Shown in pieces: positions 1 through 9,105 of a stretch of DNA of 64,000 nucleotides (its first letter is position 1; every line of letters begins with the position of its first letter). The notes beneath the pieces were generated by a model that was not told where the DNA came from, searched no databases, and was given only the letters and a program-made list of their open reading frames with translations. The translations under genes were made by a program, and so were the position numbers. The stretch lies in contig CALIFY010000017.1 in the NCBI GenBank assembly GCA_938021675.1, positions 100,947 through 164,946 on the forward strand. Reading direction: 5' to 3'. The DNA comes from an uncultured Acidimicrobiales bacterium. Its GTDB lineage: Bacteria; Actinomycetota; Acidimicrobiia; Acidimicrobiales; SZUA-35.

Positions 1-1
1 A

Positions 2-130
<129 letters not shown>

Positions 131-135
131 CCCTG

Positions 136-537
136 ATGCCAACGCCACACGTAGATTGGTCGGCCCTGACCGCACACGCAACCGAAGCCGCGGCTCGGGC
201 CTACGCTCCGTATTCAAACTTTCATGTCGGTGCGGCGGCCGTGGTCGACGATGGACGCATCATCTCGGGATGCAACGTCGAGAACGCCTCCTACGGGCTG
301 TCGCTGTGCGCCGAATGTGGTTTGGTGTCGGCCCTTCACGCCACCGGAGGAGGACGGCTGGTCGCCGTCTCGGTCGTCTCGGGGTCGGGCATGCCATGCA
401 CTCCGTGCGGCCGCTGCCGGCAGCTTTTGTACGAGCACGGTGGACCGGACTGTTTGATCGGTGACAACAACGGCGTCCGACCGATCTCCGAACTGCTACC
501 CGATGGATTTGGACCTGACCGAATAGCCGAGGGGTAG
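136..537 (+). CDS. cdd: Cytidine deaminase
   Basis: A 133-residue protein of the usual size for the homotetrameric cytidine deaminases, which hydrolyse cytidine and deoxycytidine to uridine and deoxyuridine. It shows the substrate-binding NVENASYGLSLCAE segment, holding the first zinc Cys and the catalytic Glu, and the second zinc motif PCTPCGRCRQ. All three zinc cysteines and the catalytic Glu are present. It lies between upp and a pyrimidine-nucleoside phosphorylase with gaps of 5 and 4 bases, so the three are almost certainly co-transcribed for pyrimidine salvage. The ATG at 136 fits the family N-terminus. Confidence 0.95.
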   Translation: MPTPHVDWSALTAHATEAAARAYAPYSNFHVGAAAVVDDGRIISGCNVENASYGLSLCAECGLVSALHATGGGRLVAVSVVSGSGMPCTPCGRCRQLLYEHGGPDCLIGDNNGVRPISELLPDGFGPDRIAEG

Positions 538-541
538 ACCG

Positions 542-1831
542 ATGACGGCAGGACAGACCTTCGATACCGAATCGCTGATCATCGCCAAGCGAGACGGGGA
601 GCCGCTTTCCGGACCGGCGATCGACTGGTTCATCGCCGGCTACACCGACGGCACCATTCCCGATTACCAGGCCGCCGCCATGCTCATGGCCGTCTATTTC
701 AACGGACTAAACGGGGAAGAACTGGCCCGATGGACCTCAGCCATGATCGACAGCGGCCACCGATACGATCTCGGGGACCTCGGCCGACCGTTGGTCGATA
801 AACATTCGACCGGCGGCGTCGGCGACAAGATTTCACTGATCCTCTGCCCCCTGGTGGCCGCCTGCGGGGCGATCATGCCTCAAGTGGCGGGGCGAGGCCT
901 GGGCCACACCGGTGGAACGCTCGACAAGCTTGAGGCGATCCACGGATGGAACCCGTCGGTCCCCCCAGAGAAATTTCGGGACATTCTGGCCGACGTCGGC
1001 GGCATCATCGCCGCCGCATCGCAAGACCTCGCCCCCGCCGACCGCAAGCTGTACGCCCTGCGGGACGTCACCGGCACCGTTGCCTCGATCCCACTGATCG
1101 CTTCGTCAATAATGTCGAAGAAGATCGCATCGGGTACGACGTCGCTCGTACTCGATGTCAAAGTCGGCGCTGGCGCGTTCATGCGCAACCTCGATGATGC
1201 CCGCGTCCTCGCCAACACGATGGTGGAAATCGGCAATCGGTCCGGAGTGAATACCGTGGCGCTCCTGACCGCCATGGACCACCCGCTGGGTCGGCTGGTC
1301 GGCAACACCCTGGAAGTCGAGGAATCGATCGAAGTACTTCACGGCGGCGGCCCGCCCGACATCATCGAGCTGGTAGTCGCTTTGGCCCGGGACATGCTGA
1401 CGCTGGTCGGCATCGACGTCGACCCCGCTGATGTCTTGGCCTCCGGTGCCGCCGTGCCGGTGTGGGAGGCGATGATCTCGGCCCAAGGCGGCGACCTGTC
1501 GGTCCCGATGCCCCGCTCCGAACACACCGACGTGGTGGTGGCCACCGAATCCGGTTGGGTGTCCGGTCTCGACGCGCTGGCGGTCGGCCAGGCCTCCGCC
1601 CGATTGGGGGCAGGCCGGGCCCGCAAGGAGGACTCCATCGATCTCGGGGCCGGTATCGAATGTCTGGCGAAACCCGGTGATCCGATAACCCGGGGTGAAC
1701 CGATCCTCCGGCTTCATTCGGATCGGCCGGACACCTTCTCGTCGGCAGCCGAGTTGTTGGCCAACGCCATCAGCTACTCCCCCGAAGCGCCAGAACCACC
1801 GCCGCTCATACTCGATCGCGTGACCCGGTAG
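542..1831 (+). CDS. deoA: Pyrimidine-nucleoside / thymidine phosphorylase
   Basis: A 429-residue member of the thymidine/pyrimidine-nucleoside phosphorylase family, which splits thymidine, deoxyuridine or uridine with phosphate into free base and (deoxy)ribose-1-phosphate. The N-terminal helical domain is followed by the phosphate-binding KHSTGGVGDKISL segment and by GRGLGHTGGTLDKLEAI, the family signature, near residue 115. The SSIMSKKIA active-site stretch and the C-terminal hammerhead domain are also present. It follows cdd by 4 bases. The sequence does not distinguish a thymidine-specific (DeoA) from a broad-specificity (Pdp) enzyme. Confidence 0.93.
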   Translation: MTAGQTFDTESLIIAKRDGEPLSGPAIDWFIAGYTDGTIPDYQAAAMLMAVYFNGLNGEELARWTSAMIDSGHRYDLGDLGRPLVDKHSTGGVGDKISLILCPLVAACGAIMPQVAGRGLGHTGGTLDKLEAIHGWNPSVPPEKFRDILADVGGIIAAASQDLAPADRKLYALRDVTGTVASIPLIASSIMSKKIASGTTSLVLDVKVGAGAFMRNLDDARVLANTMVEIGNRSGVNTVALLTAMDHPLGRLVGNTLEVEESIEVLHGGGPPDIIELVVALARDMLTLVGIDVDPADVLASGAAVPVWEAMISAQGGDLSVPMPRSEHTDVVVATESGWVSGLDALAVGQASARLGAGRARKEDSIDLGAGIECLAKPGDPITRGEPILRLHSDRPDTFSSAAELLANAISYSPEAPEPPPLILDRVTR

Positions 1832-1840
1832 ACCGGGCCG

Positions 1841-2581
1841 TTAGCTCGCCCGCTCCTCGTTTAGCCGTGCCACGAGGTCTGGGAGTTGCCGGATCTCATC
1901 GAGCTGATGCCAATCGACCGTCAACCCTTCGCGTTCCACCCGCTCATGACCCCAGATCAGTTGATGGGGGACGTGGACGCCGTGGCCTCCGATATCGATG
2001 ACGGGAAGAACGTCTGAGCGCAACGAGTTTCCGACCATCAAAAACTCCGACGGGGACGCATCACACCGACCGAGCACTTGCCGGTACTGATCAGGCGATT
2101 TCTCGCTGAGGATCTCGATGCGATCGAACCGATCGGCAAGCCCGGACGCCGCGATCTTGGCCTCCTGGTGGAACAGGTCTCCCTTGGTAATTAACGCCAG
2201 CCGTACGTCTCCATCGAGCGCATCTATCGTCTCAGCCACCCCGGGGAGCAGCTCGACCGGGTGAGCCAAGATTTCTTTTCCCCACTCGATCAACCGCTCG
2301 ATGGCCTCGGTCGGAATGGTTCCGTTCGAGGCCTCGATAGCGGTCTCGATCATCGACAAAGTGAAACCCTTTGCCCCATACCCGAAGAACTCCAGGTTGG
2401 CCCTCTCCCGTTCGAGAAGACGGTCGGCCGCCTCGGTTTCGGTGATCCACGGCGCGACCAAGTTGCGAAACCGCTCCTCGATCGATGCGAAATGGCGCTC
2501 TGAGTGCCAGAGTGTGTCGTCGGCATCGAGCCCGACCAGTGATATCGGCACGCAGCCCATCGTAGAGGTCATTTCGGCCAC
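1841..2581 (-). CDS. HAD-family hydrolase
   Basis: A 246-residue haloacid dehalogenase-type phosphatase. Motif I is GLDADDTLW with the nucleophile and acid/base Asp pair near residue 20. Motif II is ALITKGD, and motif III/IV is represented by a Lys (EKSPDQY) and the VGNSLRSDV loop, in which the first acidic position is Asn. A helical cap follows motif I, as in subclass I. The track start is GTG at 2581, with an in-frame ATG at 2560 as an alternative. It is convergent with the deoA operon and divergent from add, so a 5'-nucleotidase or sugar-phosphatase role in salvage is plausible but not shown. Confidence 0.85.
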   Translation of the reverse strand: MAEMTSTMGCVPISLVGLDADDTLWHSERHFASIEERFRNLVAPWITETEAADRLLERERANLEFFGYGAKGFTLSMIETAIEASNGTIPTEAIERLIEWGKEILAHPVELLPGVAETIDALDGDVRLALITKGDLFHQEAKIAASGLADRFDRIEILSEKSPDQYRQVLGRCDASPSEFLMVGNSLRSDVLPVIDIGGHGVHVPHQLIWGHERVEREGLTVDWHQLDEIRQLPDLVARLNEERAS

Positions 2582-2616
2582 ACTTGACCGTCGGTTCCCG
2601 CCAGGCCGTTGTTAGG

Positions 2617-2622
2617 TAGCAT
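2617..2622 (+). promoter_or_regulatory. Candidate -10 box for leaderless add
   Basis: TAGCAT lies 5 bases before the ATG at 2628 and no Shine-Dalgarno sequence is visible. A TAnnnT hexamer just upstream of the start is the arrangement seen at leaderless actinobacterial transcripts, so transcription probably begins at or next to the start codon. This is a sequence-pattern inference only. Confidence 0.4.
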
Positions 2623-2627
2623 GGGTC

Positions 2628-3734
2628 ATGACTTCCGACGACGAACGCAGCGGGTCAAATCCCCGGCAAGTTGAACAGATACTGGCGGCCCCCAAAGTGC
2701 TGCTTCACGACCATCTCGATGGCAGTATGCGACCGACCACGGTTATCGATCTGGCGGCAGAACAGGGCTACACCAATCTCCCGACGACAGACCCCGATGA
2801 CCTCGCGAAATGGTTCACCCGGGGGGCCGATCGCCGCAATCTAGAGTTGTACCTTGAAACCTTCGCCCACACCGTCGGCGTCACCCAGACAAAGGATGGC
2901 CTCATCAGAGCGGCGGCGGAGTCGGCCGAGGACATGGCTGCCGACGGCATCGTCTACGCCGAGGTCCGATTCGCTCCCGAACAGCACACCGAAGCGGGCC
3001 TCACCTTAGACGAGGTTGTCGAAGCGGTCGTAGAAGGCTTCCGGATCGGCTCGGCCAACAAACCGATCCAGATCGGCACGCTGGTAACGGCTATGCGAAC
3101 GGCGGCACGATCGTACGAGATCGCTGAACTCGCCATCCGCCATCGAGATGCCGGCGTCGTCGGCTTCGACATTGCCGGTGCGGAAGCCGGCTACCCCCCA
3201 ACCCGCCATCTGGACGCCTTCCAATTGTGCATGCGGGAGAATCTCCCGATAACCATTCACGCCGGCGAAGCGTTCGGGCTCCCATCGATTGCCGAGGCAT
3301 TGAACCACTGCGGAGCGCAACGCCTTGGGCACGGGGTTCGTATCGTCGACGACATCGAGGTCGGGGACGACGGCAAGGCCACCCTCGGCCGATTGGCTTC
3401 CTGGGTCCGTGACCGTCGAGTGCCGCTAGAGATGTGTCCAACATCCAACATCAACACCGGCGTCGCCCCATCGATCGCCGAGCACCCGATCGGCTTGTTA
3501 CGCCGGCTCAGGTTCCGGGTCACGGTCAATACCGACAATCGGCTGATGAGCGACGTCACCTTGTCCGACGAGTTTCTCAACCTGTCGGAGACGTTCGGGT
3601 ACGGCCTGTCCGATATGGAATGGTTGACCCTGAACGCCATGAAGAGTGCGTTTTGGCCATTCGAGCAACGACTCCGAATCATCACCGAACAAATCAAGCC
3701 GGGGTACGCCGCGCTCCGCAATGCCAATCTCTAG
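2628..3734 (+). CDS. add: Adenosine deaminase
   Basis: A 368-residue TIM-barrel deaminase converting adenosine or deoxyadenosine to (deoxy)inosine. Zinc-site residues are visible in order: HDHLDG near residue 27 (first two His), TIHAGEAFG (His), HAGE followed by RLGHGVRI (catalytic His), and [10 protein letters not shown] carrying the metal/catalytic Asp. The TDNRLMS form replaces the TDDP of other branches and is, as I recall, typical of actinobacterial Add. It has its own probable leaderless promoter and completes the salvage cluster. A strong hairpin follows the stop codon. Confidence 0.94.
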   Translation: MTSDDERSGSNPRQVEQILAAPKVLLHDHLDGSMRPTTVIDLAAEQGYTNLPTTDPDDLAKWFTRGADRRNLELYLETFAHTVGVTQTKDGLIRAAAESAEDMAADGIVYAEVRFAPEQHTEAGLTLDEVVEAVVEGFRIGSANKPIQIGTLVTAMRTAARSYEIAELAIRHRDAGVVGFDIAGAEAGYPPTRHLDAFQLCMRENLPITIHAGEAFGLPSIAEALNHCGAQRLGHGVRIVDDIEVGDDGKATLGRLASWVRDRRVPLEMCPTSNINTGVAPSIAEHPIGLLRRLRFRVTVNTDNRLMSDVTLSDEFLNLSETFGYGLSDMEWLTLNAMKSAFWPFEQRLRIITEQIKPGYAALRNANL

Positions 3735-3742
3735 CTGCCGCC

Positions 3743-3769
3743 GCTTGTCGGGCCCCGGGCCCGACAAGC
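3743..3769. terminator. GC-rich hairpin between convergent genes
   Basis: A near-perfect palindrome just after the add stop: arm GCTTGTCGGGCC, a 3-base loop, then the exact complement. It lies between add (+) and yqgE (-), which converge, so it can serve both directions. It lacks a T-run, so intrinsic termination is likely but not certain. Confidence 0.55.
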
Positions 3770-3824
3770 TCAGCTGGTTCACCAACTCAGCCGAACCTCA
3801 CGCTCAGCCCATACTCCGACCGGG

Positions 3825-4406
3825 CTAATTGAGTGATGGGTCGGGCGGGAAATGGGCATACCACTTGAGTTCGCCGCCCTGCCGCTTCAGCACCCGAGCC
3901 CACAGTCGGTCTGGGTCTTCGGTGAAGAGGTCGTCGACCGTGGCATCGACAACCCACCAGTCATCGTTGTCGATCTCGTCTTCAAGCTGCCCTGGCGTCC
4001 ATCCGGCGTAGCCGGCGAAGATCCGCACCGCATCAACTCCGCCCGCTTGAACGAGGGCCGGTTGGTCATCGAGGTCGACCGGGTGGGCTCCGAGAACGAG
4101 TTCGCCGAGCACTGGCTGGTCGCCGCTTTTGGTCGGCCGGCCAAGCGCTATCAACGCATCCCGATCGACGGGCCCGCCGGCAAACACCACGCCGGGATCG
4201 GCACCCATGTCCTCCCAATCCGGGAAGGCGTCGGCCAGCTGAAGCTGTGACGGTCTGTTTATCACCACTCCAAGAGCGCCTTCAGAGCCGTGTTCCAGGA
4301 GCAGCGTCAACGATGCGCTAAACCGTGGATCGTGCAGGTCGGGGCGAGCTACCAAAATCCGCCCTGCCAGCGACATACCGACGAATGGTACTTTCGCTTC
4401 TTCCAT
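3825..4406 (-). CDS. YqgE/AlgH family protein (UPF0301)
   Basis: A 193-residue protein with the family hallmarks: GRILVARPDLHDPRF near the N-terminus, the conserved LLLEHGSEGALGVVINRPS region shortly after, then FAGGPVDRDAL and a C-terminal YAGWTPGQLEDEI segment. The family is small, cytosolic and of unsettled function; AlgH was linked to transcriptional regulation in Pseudomonas. The ATG at 4406 (MEEAKVPF) is preferred because conservation begins soon after it. An ATG 36 bases upstream (4442) is possible but adds non-conserved residues. It is convergent with add. Confidence 0.88.
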   Translation of the reverse strand: MEEAKVPFVGMSLAGRILVARPDLHDPRFSASLTLLLEHGSEGALGVVINRPSQLQLADAFPDWEDMGADPGVVFAGGPVDRDALIALGRPTKSGDQPVLGELVLGAHPVDLDDQPALVQAGGVDAVRIFAGYAGWTPGQLEDEIDNDDWWVVDATVDDLFTEDPDRLWARVLKRQGGELKWYAHFPPDPSLN

Positions 4407-4512
4407 CAGAGGTCCTCGTGAGAAGTAGACAGGTATTGTCACCCATCGACGGAAAGTGGCTCACAGTTAAACTCACCCCAAACTTGGGGTAACACACATC
4501 ATTGCAGCACAG

Positions 4513-4545
4513 TAAAGAACCTTCAAGTTGGTTGAAGGTTCTTTA
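4513..4545. repeat. Perfect AT-rich inverted repeat (hairpin)
   Basis: TAAAGAACCTTCAA, a 5-base loop (GTTGG), then the exact reverse complement gives a 14-bp perfect stem in a stretch of lower GC than the rest of the window. It lies in the 4407-4701 spacer between divergently transcribed yqgE and map. It could be a terminator-like structure, an operator for a dimeric regulator, or a relic of a mobile element. Nothing else in the spacer looks coding. Confidence 0.6.
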
Positions 4546-4701
4546 ATTAGATTCCAGCACCGTGGAGTTCCTTGTGCAATGATATGCACTCTGTTGAGTT
4601 GGACAATCCCTCGGCCCGCACCGATGATTGCTAGAGCAAAGTGTAACGCATGACTAGCAGCGATGCTTTCACCCCCGCGAATAATCACTAGGCTGGAGGT
4701 C

Positions 4702-5688
4702 ATGGCAGGACTCCCAAAAGCCAATGAAGCATGCTGGTGCGGCAGCGGCAAGAAATTCAAGCGCTGCCACAAGGGTGCTGTCGAACCGATTCGTCAGGGG
4801 ACGATCTCGCCCCTACGACCGGTCCCCGACACGATTGCCAAGCCGACCTGGGCCGATGGTGGCTCGGTCGAGCGATGGGACGAACCCCGGGTCAAGTCAG
4901 CCGACATCATCGAGCGCATGCGCCGTACCGGCCGCGAGGCGGCCGACACCTTGGCGTTTCTGGGAACGTTGTGTCGACCTGGCGTAACCACCGACGAGAT
5001 CGACGTCGCCTGTCACGACATGGCGATCGAGCGATCCAGCTACCCGAGCCCTCTCGAATATCCCGGCATGGTCGATCCGTTCCCGAAATCGGTGTGCTCT
5101 TCGGTCAACGAGGTGATCTGTCACGGCATTCCCGACGATCGCCCATTAGCCGACGGTGACATCATCAACCTTGACGTGACGTTGTTCAAAGAGGGCGTAC
5201 ATGGCGATACCAACGCCACGTTCTTCGTCGGCGAGGTCGATGAACTATCAAAGCGGCTCGTGAGTGTCACCAGGGAATGCCTGGCACGAGGCATCGAGGC
5301 GGCGCAACCTGGTCGACCGGTCAACGAGATCGGTCGGGCCATCCAAACCCACGCCGAAGAACAAGGATTTGGGGTTGTTCGAGACTTCGTCGGTCATGGA
5401 ATCGGCGAACAGTTCCACACCGACCTCCAAATCTGTCACTACTTTCATCCGAGGCAAACAGACCTCATCGAACCTGGTATGACGTTCACCATCGAGCCGA
5501 TGATCACCGCTGGATCGTGGCGAGCCCGCATGTGGGACGACGGTTGGACTGCGGTAACCGCCGACGGTGGTCGGACGGCCCAGTTCGAGCACACGTTGGT
5601 CATCAACGACGACGGTGCGGAAATTCTTACCACACCGACCGATACCAGCGATCATCCATTCTGGACGCTGGCCGCCAGCGCGGTCTGA
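4702..5688 (+). CDS. map: Methionine aminopeptidase with N-terminal SEC-C zinc motif
   Basis: A 328-residue type I methionine aminopeptidase that removes the initiator Met from nascent proteins. The N-terminus has a SEC-C zinc motif (CWCGSGKKFKRCH), followed by a linker and the pita-bread catalytic domain. Metal ligands are visible: two Asp in NLDVTLFKEGVHGDTNATF, His in VGHGIGEQFH, Glu in FTIEPMI and Glu in QFEHTLVI. The ATG at 4702 is chosen because GGAGG lies 2 bases before CATG and SEC-C begins directly after. Actinobacteria commonly carry such extended MetAPs, whose extension is proposed to aid ribosome association. Confidence 0.93.
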   Translation: MAGLPKANEACWCGSGKKFKRCHKGAVEPIRQGTISPLRPVPDTIAKPTWADGGSVERWDEPRVKSADIIERMRRTGREAADTLAFLGTLCRPGVTTDEIDVACHDMAIERSSYPSPLEYPGMVDPFPKSVCSSVNEVICHGIPDDRPLADGDIINLDVTLFKEGVHGDTNATFFVGEVDELSKRLVSVTRECLARGIEAAQPGRPVNEIGRAIQTHAEEQGFGVVRDFVGHGIGEQFHTDLQICHYFHPRQTDLIEPGMTFTIEPMITAGSWRARMWDDGWTAVTADGGRTAQFEHTLVINDDGAEILTTPTDTSDHPFWTLAASAV

Positions 5689-5701
5689 TCGACCACCTCG
5701 G

Positions 5702-6439
5702 TCAACCCCACAGACCCAGCATCCGCGACGCCAGTGCCAGCACCACCACGACCAATACGGGGCGAATCAAGCGCTCGCCTCCGCTGACCGCCACGTTGGC
5801 CCCGGCATACCCGCCAACCCCCATACCAACACTCAGCACGGCCGCTGGCAGCCACCGCACCTGATCGTTCACGATGAATACGGGAACGGCGATGGCGGTG
5901 ATCACGAGAATGATGGCCGTCTTCATGGCGTTGGCGGTCACCAGGTCGAAACCAGCCCGGGAGAGTACGAGCAGAATGATCAGGCCGACCCCAGCCTGAA
6001 CCGCGCCTCCGTACAACCCGACGCCCAAAAACACGATGCCGCTGAACCAGCGTGGCCACCGCTCGACCGCTTGGTCAACCTTGGGTTTCCAGATCGTAAG
6101 GACGAGCAAAGGCAACATCAGGAACCCGAACAGACGCTCGAACAACTCGTCCGGTATCTGCGAGGCCGTGGCGGCACCGATGAGGGCGCCGACGCCAGCC
6201 GGTACCAACACCTCCATCGTCCGTCGCCGATTACCGACGTTACGACGGGCGAACCCATAGGCGCCGGCCGCGTTCTGAACCAACACGGCGATCCGGTTCG
6301 TGCCGTTTGCCACCGTCCCGCCTACCCCGGCTAACGACAGCAGCGGGACGGTCAGCAGCGACCCTCCGCCAGCCATCGAATTGACCACCCCAGCGAAGAA
6401 CCCGCCGACGAGCAGCGTAAGCGCCTCCACATCGGACAT
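5702..6439 (-). CDS. TSUP-family (TauE/SafE) membrane permease
   Basis: A 245-residue hydrophobic protein with about seven membrane segments. The first repeat has the family motif GGFFAGVVNSMAGGGSLLT with TVPLLS, and the second carries GVGLYGGAVQAGVGLI. TSUP proteins export or import sulfite, sulfoacetate and other small organosulfonates; the substrate cannot be read from the sequence. The ATG at 6439 (MSDVEAL) is preferred to the longer frame opening at 6616, because the first conserved helix starts here and the extra 59 residues resemble no family extension. It converges with map. Confidence 0.88.
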   Translation of the reverse strand: MSDVEALTLLVGGFFAGVVNSMAGGGSLLTVPLLSLAGVGGTVANGTNRIAVLVQNAAGAYGFARRNVGNRRRTMEVLVPAGVGALIGAATASQIPDELFERLFGFLMLPLLVLTIWKPKVDQAVERWPRWFSGIVFLGVGLYGGAVQAGVGLIILLVLSRAGFDLVTANAMKTAIILVITAIAVPVFIVNDQVRWLPAAVLSVGMGVGGYAGANVAVSGGERLIRPVLVVVVLALASRMLGLWG

Positions 6440-6594
6440 GACGGCAACGGTATCTGTGACCGTGGAACACCCAGCCCACCAGCTAACAGGCCGGACAGAA
6501 CCAAGACGAAACCTGGGCGTCGCACGACAGCGTGTGAGAGGTGCGATACTGGGGTTAGCGTTGCACGACTCCCCCGGATACGCCGGAGAACCAC

Positions 6595-7788
6595 ATGCGC
6601 CGAGGCTTGGCCTCACTCATAATGGGACTATCGCTGATTCTGGCCAGCGTGAGCTGGGCTGGGTTCACCCTGTCCCGCACGATCCTCGATCCTGGCGGTT
6701 CGGAACGACTGGCCGATCAACTACTCGACAACCCCGACGTCCGGGCTGCTCTGGTGACTCGGCTTGCCGACTCGTTGGAGTCTCAACTCCCGCCCGACGT
6801 TCCGATCCCTCGGCAGGTGGTCGAGGGCGGGGCGGCAACCGCCCTCGACGACCCTCGGGTCGAGTCGTTGGTTCGAGACGGATTCGTCCAGGTCCACCAA
6901 AACGCGTTGGCCGGGGATGCCGATCCGGTAGTCGTCGATGCCAATGCGCTTGGGGCGGCCGGTCGCGACGTGCTGGTCGAGACCCGGCCAGAGCTCGACC
7001 AAGTACTTCCCGCCGCTCCCGCCCTCGAACTCGAACTCCCAACCACTGGATTGTCGTGGATCGGTACGGTAAAAGACACGGTGGATCGGGCCACCTTGTG
7101 GACCGGAATCGCGGCGATAGCCGGCGCCGTTCTGGCGTTCGTGGTGGCCAGGAACCGAGGGGCCGTACTCCGTCGAGTGGCGTACTGGGGCTACGGCACC
7201 GCGGCCTTTTGGCTTGTCATCGGCTACGCCATCCCTTGGTTGGCCGGCATGTTGTCACCGACCTCGGCCGCCATTGCCACCGCGATAGTCGACGTGTTCT
7301 TCGGGGCGATGATACAACCAGCCCTTGCCCTGGTGGTGTTCGCCACCATCATGCTGCTCGCCAGCTTCCTCGTTCCCGCCGTCGGCCGCCGCCGGGGCGC
7401 GTCCAAGCTCCAACCCCGCATCAACCGCCAACCGGACGGCTACCCGGCGACCGCAGGTTCCGGGGCTTCAGCTACGCCCTATGGCCCCGATCAGGGGCGC
7501 CGCCAGGGTGCTCCCACCCAGGGGACCCAGCCCGTCGCGTACCCAACCGCCCAACCCACAGCGCGACCACCGACCACTCCGGTTCGAACCACAGCCGGAC
7601 CAGGTTATGAATCGACCCAGGTGATGCCGATACCGGTGGCGCCAGAGCCGGGTCCGGGAGAGCAGCGGACAACTCGCATGGGACCAGAGACGACAAGAAT
7701 GCAGCCGCAACCGGGTCTCGATGCCACCGCCCCCTGGCACGAGGGGCAGGGCTACGCCGACGAGCAGCGGTCCAATCCCCTCGACTGA
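6595..7788 (+). CDS. Membrane protein with extracytoplasmic loop and Pro-rich tail
   Basis: A 397-residue protein that I do not recognise at family level. The N-terminus is a signal anchor (residues 5-25, hydrophobic after Arg-Arg). A loop of about 130 residues, probably extracytoplasmic, follows, then three or four membrane helices at roughly residues 163-270. The last 120 residues are a Pro/Gln/Thr-rich, disordered cytoplasmic-type tail. The ATG at 6595 has a GGAG about 7 bases upstream. The architecture resembles actinobacterial envelope proteins of unknown function. It is transcribed alone. Confidence 0.75.
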   Translation: MRRGLASLIMGLSLILASVSWAGFTLSRTILDPGGSERLADQLLDNPDVRAALVTRLADSLESQLPPDVPIPRQVVEGGAATALDDPRVESLVRDGFVQVHQNALAGDADPVVVDANALGAAGRDVLVETRPELDQVLPAAPALELELPTTGLSWIGTVKDTVDRATLWTGIAAIAGAVLAFVVARNRGAVLRRVAYWGYGTAAFWLVIGYAIPWLAGMLSPTSAAIATAIVDVFFGAMIQPALALVVFATIMLLASFLVPAVGRRRGASKLQPRINRQPDGYPATAGSGASATPYGPDQGRRQGAPTQGTQPVAYPTAQPTARPPTTPVRTTAGPGYESTQVMPIPVAPEPGPGEQRTTRMGPETTRMQPQPGLDATAPWHEGQGYADEQRSNPLD

Positions 7789-7797
7789 CCGTCGACG

Positions 7798-8628
7798 CTA
7801 CGTTCCGGCGGCGAGCTGCTGGTCGATCCAGGTCACGAGTTCGCCTAACACCTCATCTCGTTCCGGCTCGTTTAGGCACTCGTGACGGAGCCCAGGCCAG
7901 CTGCGATAGGTCACGTTGCCAAGCGCGTTGAGAGGGCGACTCGCCGACTGGGGCACAACGGGATCTTGATCTCCATGCAGTACATAGGTCGGCACGCCGA
8001 TCCGATCGAGTCGAGCTGATGTCGCTTTCATGGTGGTGAAAATTTGATGGCCGAGCCCTGCGGTAGCGCCACTTACGAGGAGCGGATCGGTGGCGTATGC
8101 CGTTTGCACCTCCTCGTCGCGGGAGAGTCCCGAGCCGTCGATCTCCGATGAAATGAACAGTTTCGGCGTGATGCGACCGAGTACCGGTGCCGCTACTCGT
8201 TGCCACAACGGGACGTCTGCGGCCAATGCCGGCGAGCTAAGTACGGCAACGTCGGGCTGGGGACGATCGCTGGTCAGGTAGGTGGAGACCATGAGCCCGC
8301 CGAGCGAGTGACCGAAGAGAATCACTGGAACGCCCAGTTCACGCCGCTCCGCCAACCGGTCCTCGATGTCGTCGAGGAACCGTTCGAAGGTGTCGATGTG
8401 GCCTCGCTTGCCGCCACTCTCGCCGAAGCCTCGATTGTCGAACGAGGCAACGTCGATCGAGCGCTCGGCCAGAAAGGCGCCGACATGAAGGTACCGACCT
8501 GAGTGCTCACCGATGCCGTGGATGAGCAGCATCGCCGCCCGGGGTGCATCGACGGCCCATCGCCGCCGCATCTGGGTAGTCCCGTCCCTCGTTTCGGCCT
8601 TGTCTTTCGTCACTGTCACATCGGTCAC
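7798..8628 (-). CDS. Alpha/beta hydrolase (monoacylglycerol lipase / lysophospholipase-like)
   Basis: A 276-residue serine hydrolase of the Hydrolase_4/monoglyceride lipase group. The HGIGEHSGRY oxyanion segment is near residue 37. The nucleophile elbow is GHSLGG, the acid is in LHGDQDPVV, and the catalytic His is in GLRHECLNE, so the triad is complete in the expected order. There is no signal peptide, so it is probably cytosolic and acts on monoacylglycerols or lysophospholipids. It converges with the upstream membrane-protein gene and diverges from the fluC pair. Substrate assignment is by family only. Confidence 0.87.
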   Translation of the reverse strand: MTDVTVTKDKAETRDGTTQMRRRWAVDAPRAAMLLIHGIGEHSGRYLHVGAFLAERSIDVASFDNRGFGESGGKRGHIDTFERFLDDIEDRLAERRELGVPVILFGHSLGGLMVSTYLTSDRPQPDVAVLSSPALAADVPLWQRVAAPVLGRITPKLFISSEIDGSGLSRDEEVQTAYATDPLLVSGATAGLGHQIFTTMKATSARLDRIGVPTYVLHGDQDPVVPQSASRPLNALGNVTYRSWPGLRHECLNEPERDEVLGELVTWIDQQLAAGT

Positions 8629-8718
8629 GGTTCAATCGTACGGCCGGTCACTGTTCAGCGCCCGATCCGCGGACCGAATGCTCGGAATCGACCACCGGGT
8701 ACCGGCAGACTGTGAACG

Positions 8719-9105
8719 ATGAATCTCGCCGTAAACGAGCGGTTCGGATCGTGGTTGGCAGTAGCGCTTGGTGGCGTTATCGGCTCGGCTGTGCGATGGG
8801 CCGTCCAGGCACAAGTGGCCGACACGCATGTGGACTTGGTGACGGTCGGGTTGAACGTGGTCGGTTCGATGCTCGTCGGTATCGTGCTGGCTCACCATCA
8901 CCGGCTAGCCGACCGTACCTTTCATCTCCTGACGAGCGGCTTCGCCGGTGGCCTCACGACGTTCTCTACCTTCGCGCTGTCGATCGCTGTCAGGCTGGAG
9001 ACCGGCGCCCTCCTCGACGCACTACTTCACAGCCTCGGCACGGTGTTCTCCGTACTGTTGGCGGCCGGCATCGGCTATCGACTGGGCCGTTTGGTTCGCT
9101 CATGA
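8719..9105 (+). CDS. crcB: Fluoride channel FluC/CrcB, first paralogue
   Basis: A 128-residue, four-helix membrane protein of the Fluc family, which exports fluoride passively through a dual-topology dimer. The canonical signature GFAGGLTTFSTFA is intact at about residues 74-86, including the Phe-lined path and the Na+-site glycines. The Asn of GLNVVGSMLVG in helix 2 is also present. Its stop overlaps the ATG of a second family member (ATGA), implying translational coupling. No crcB-type fluoride riboswitch is apparent in the 90 bases upstream. Confidence 0.9.
   Translation: MNLAVNERFGSWLAVALGGVIGSAVRWAVQAQVADTHVDLVTVGLNVVGSMLVGIVLAHHHRLADRTFHLLTSGFAGGLTTFSTFALSIAVRLETGALLDALLHSLGTVFSVLLAAGIGYRLGRLVRS

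Noticed and set aside
1106-1717. Minus-strand frame of 203 codons opposite deoA
   Set aside because: It is a codon-bias shadow fully inside a well-supported gene.
4473-4772. Open frame on the minus strand in the AT-rich yqgE-map spacer
   Set aside because: It runs through the hairpin and into the map start, has no family resemblance and no ribosome-binding site.
8629-8718. Fluoride riboswitch upstream of fluC
   Set aside because: I looked for the conserved GGNGAUGG...UUCC core and did not find it.
8712-9101. Long upstream extension of the second fluC frame
   Set aside because: This part is the first fluC gene read in the wrong frame; the real start is the ATG at 9102.
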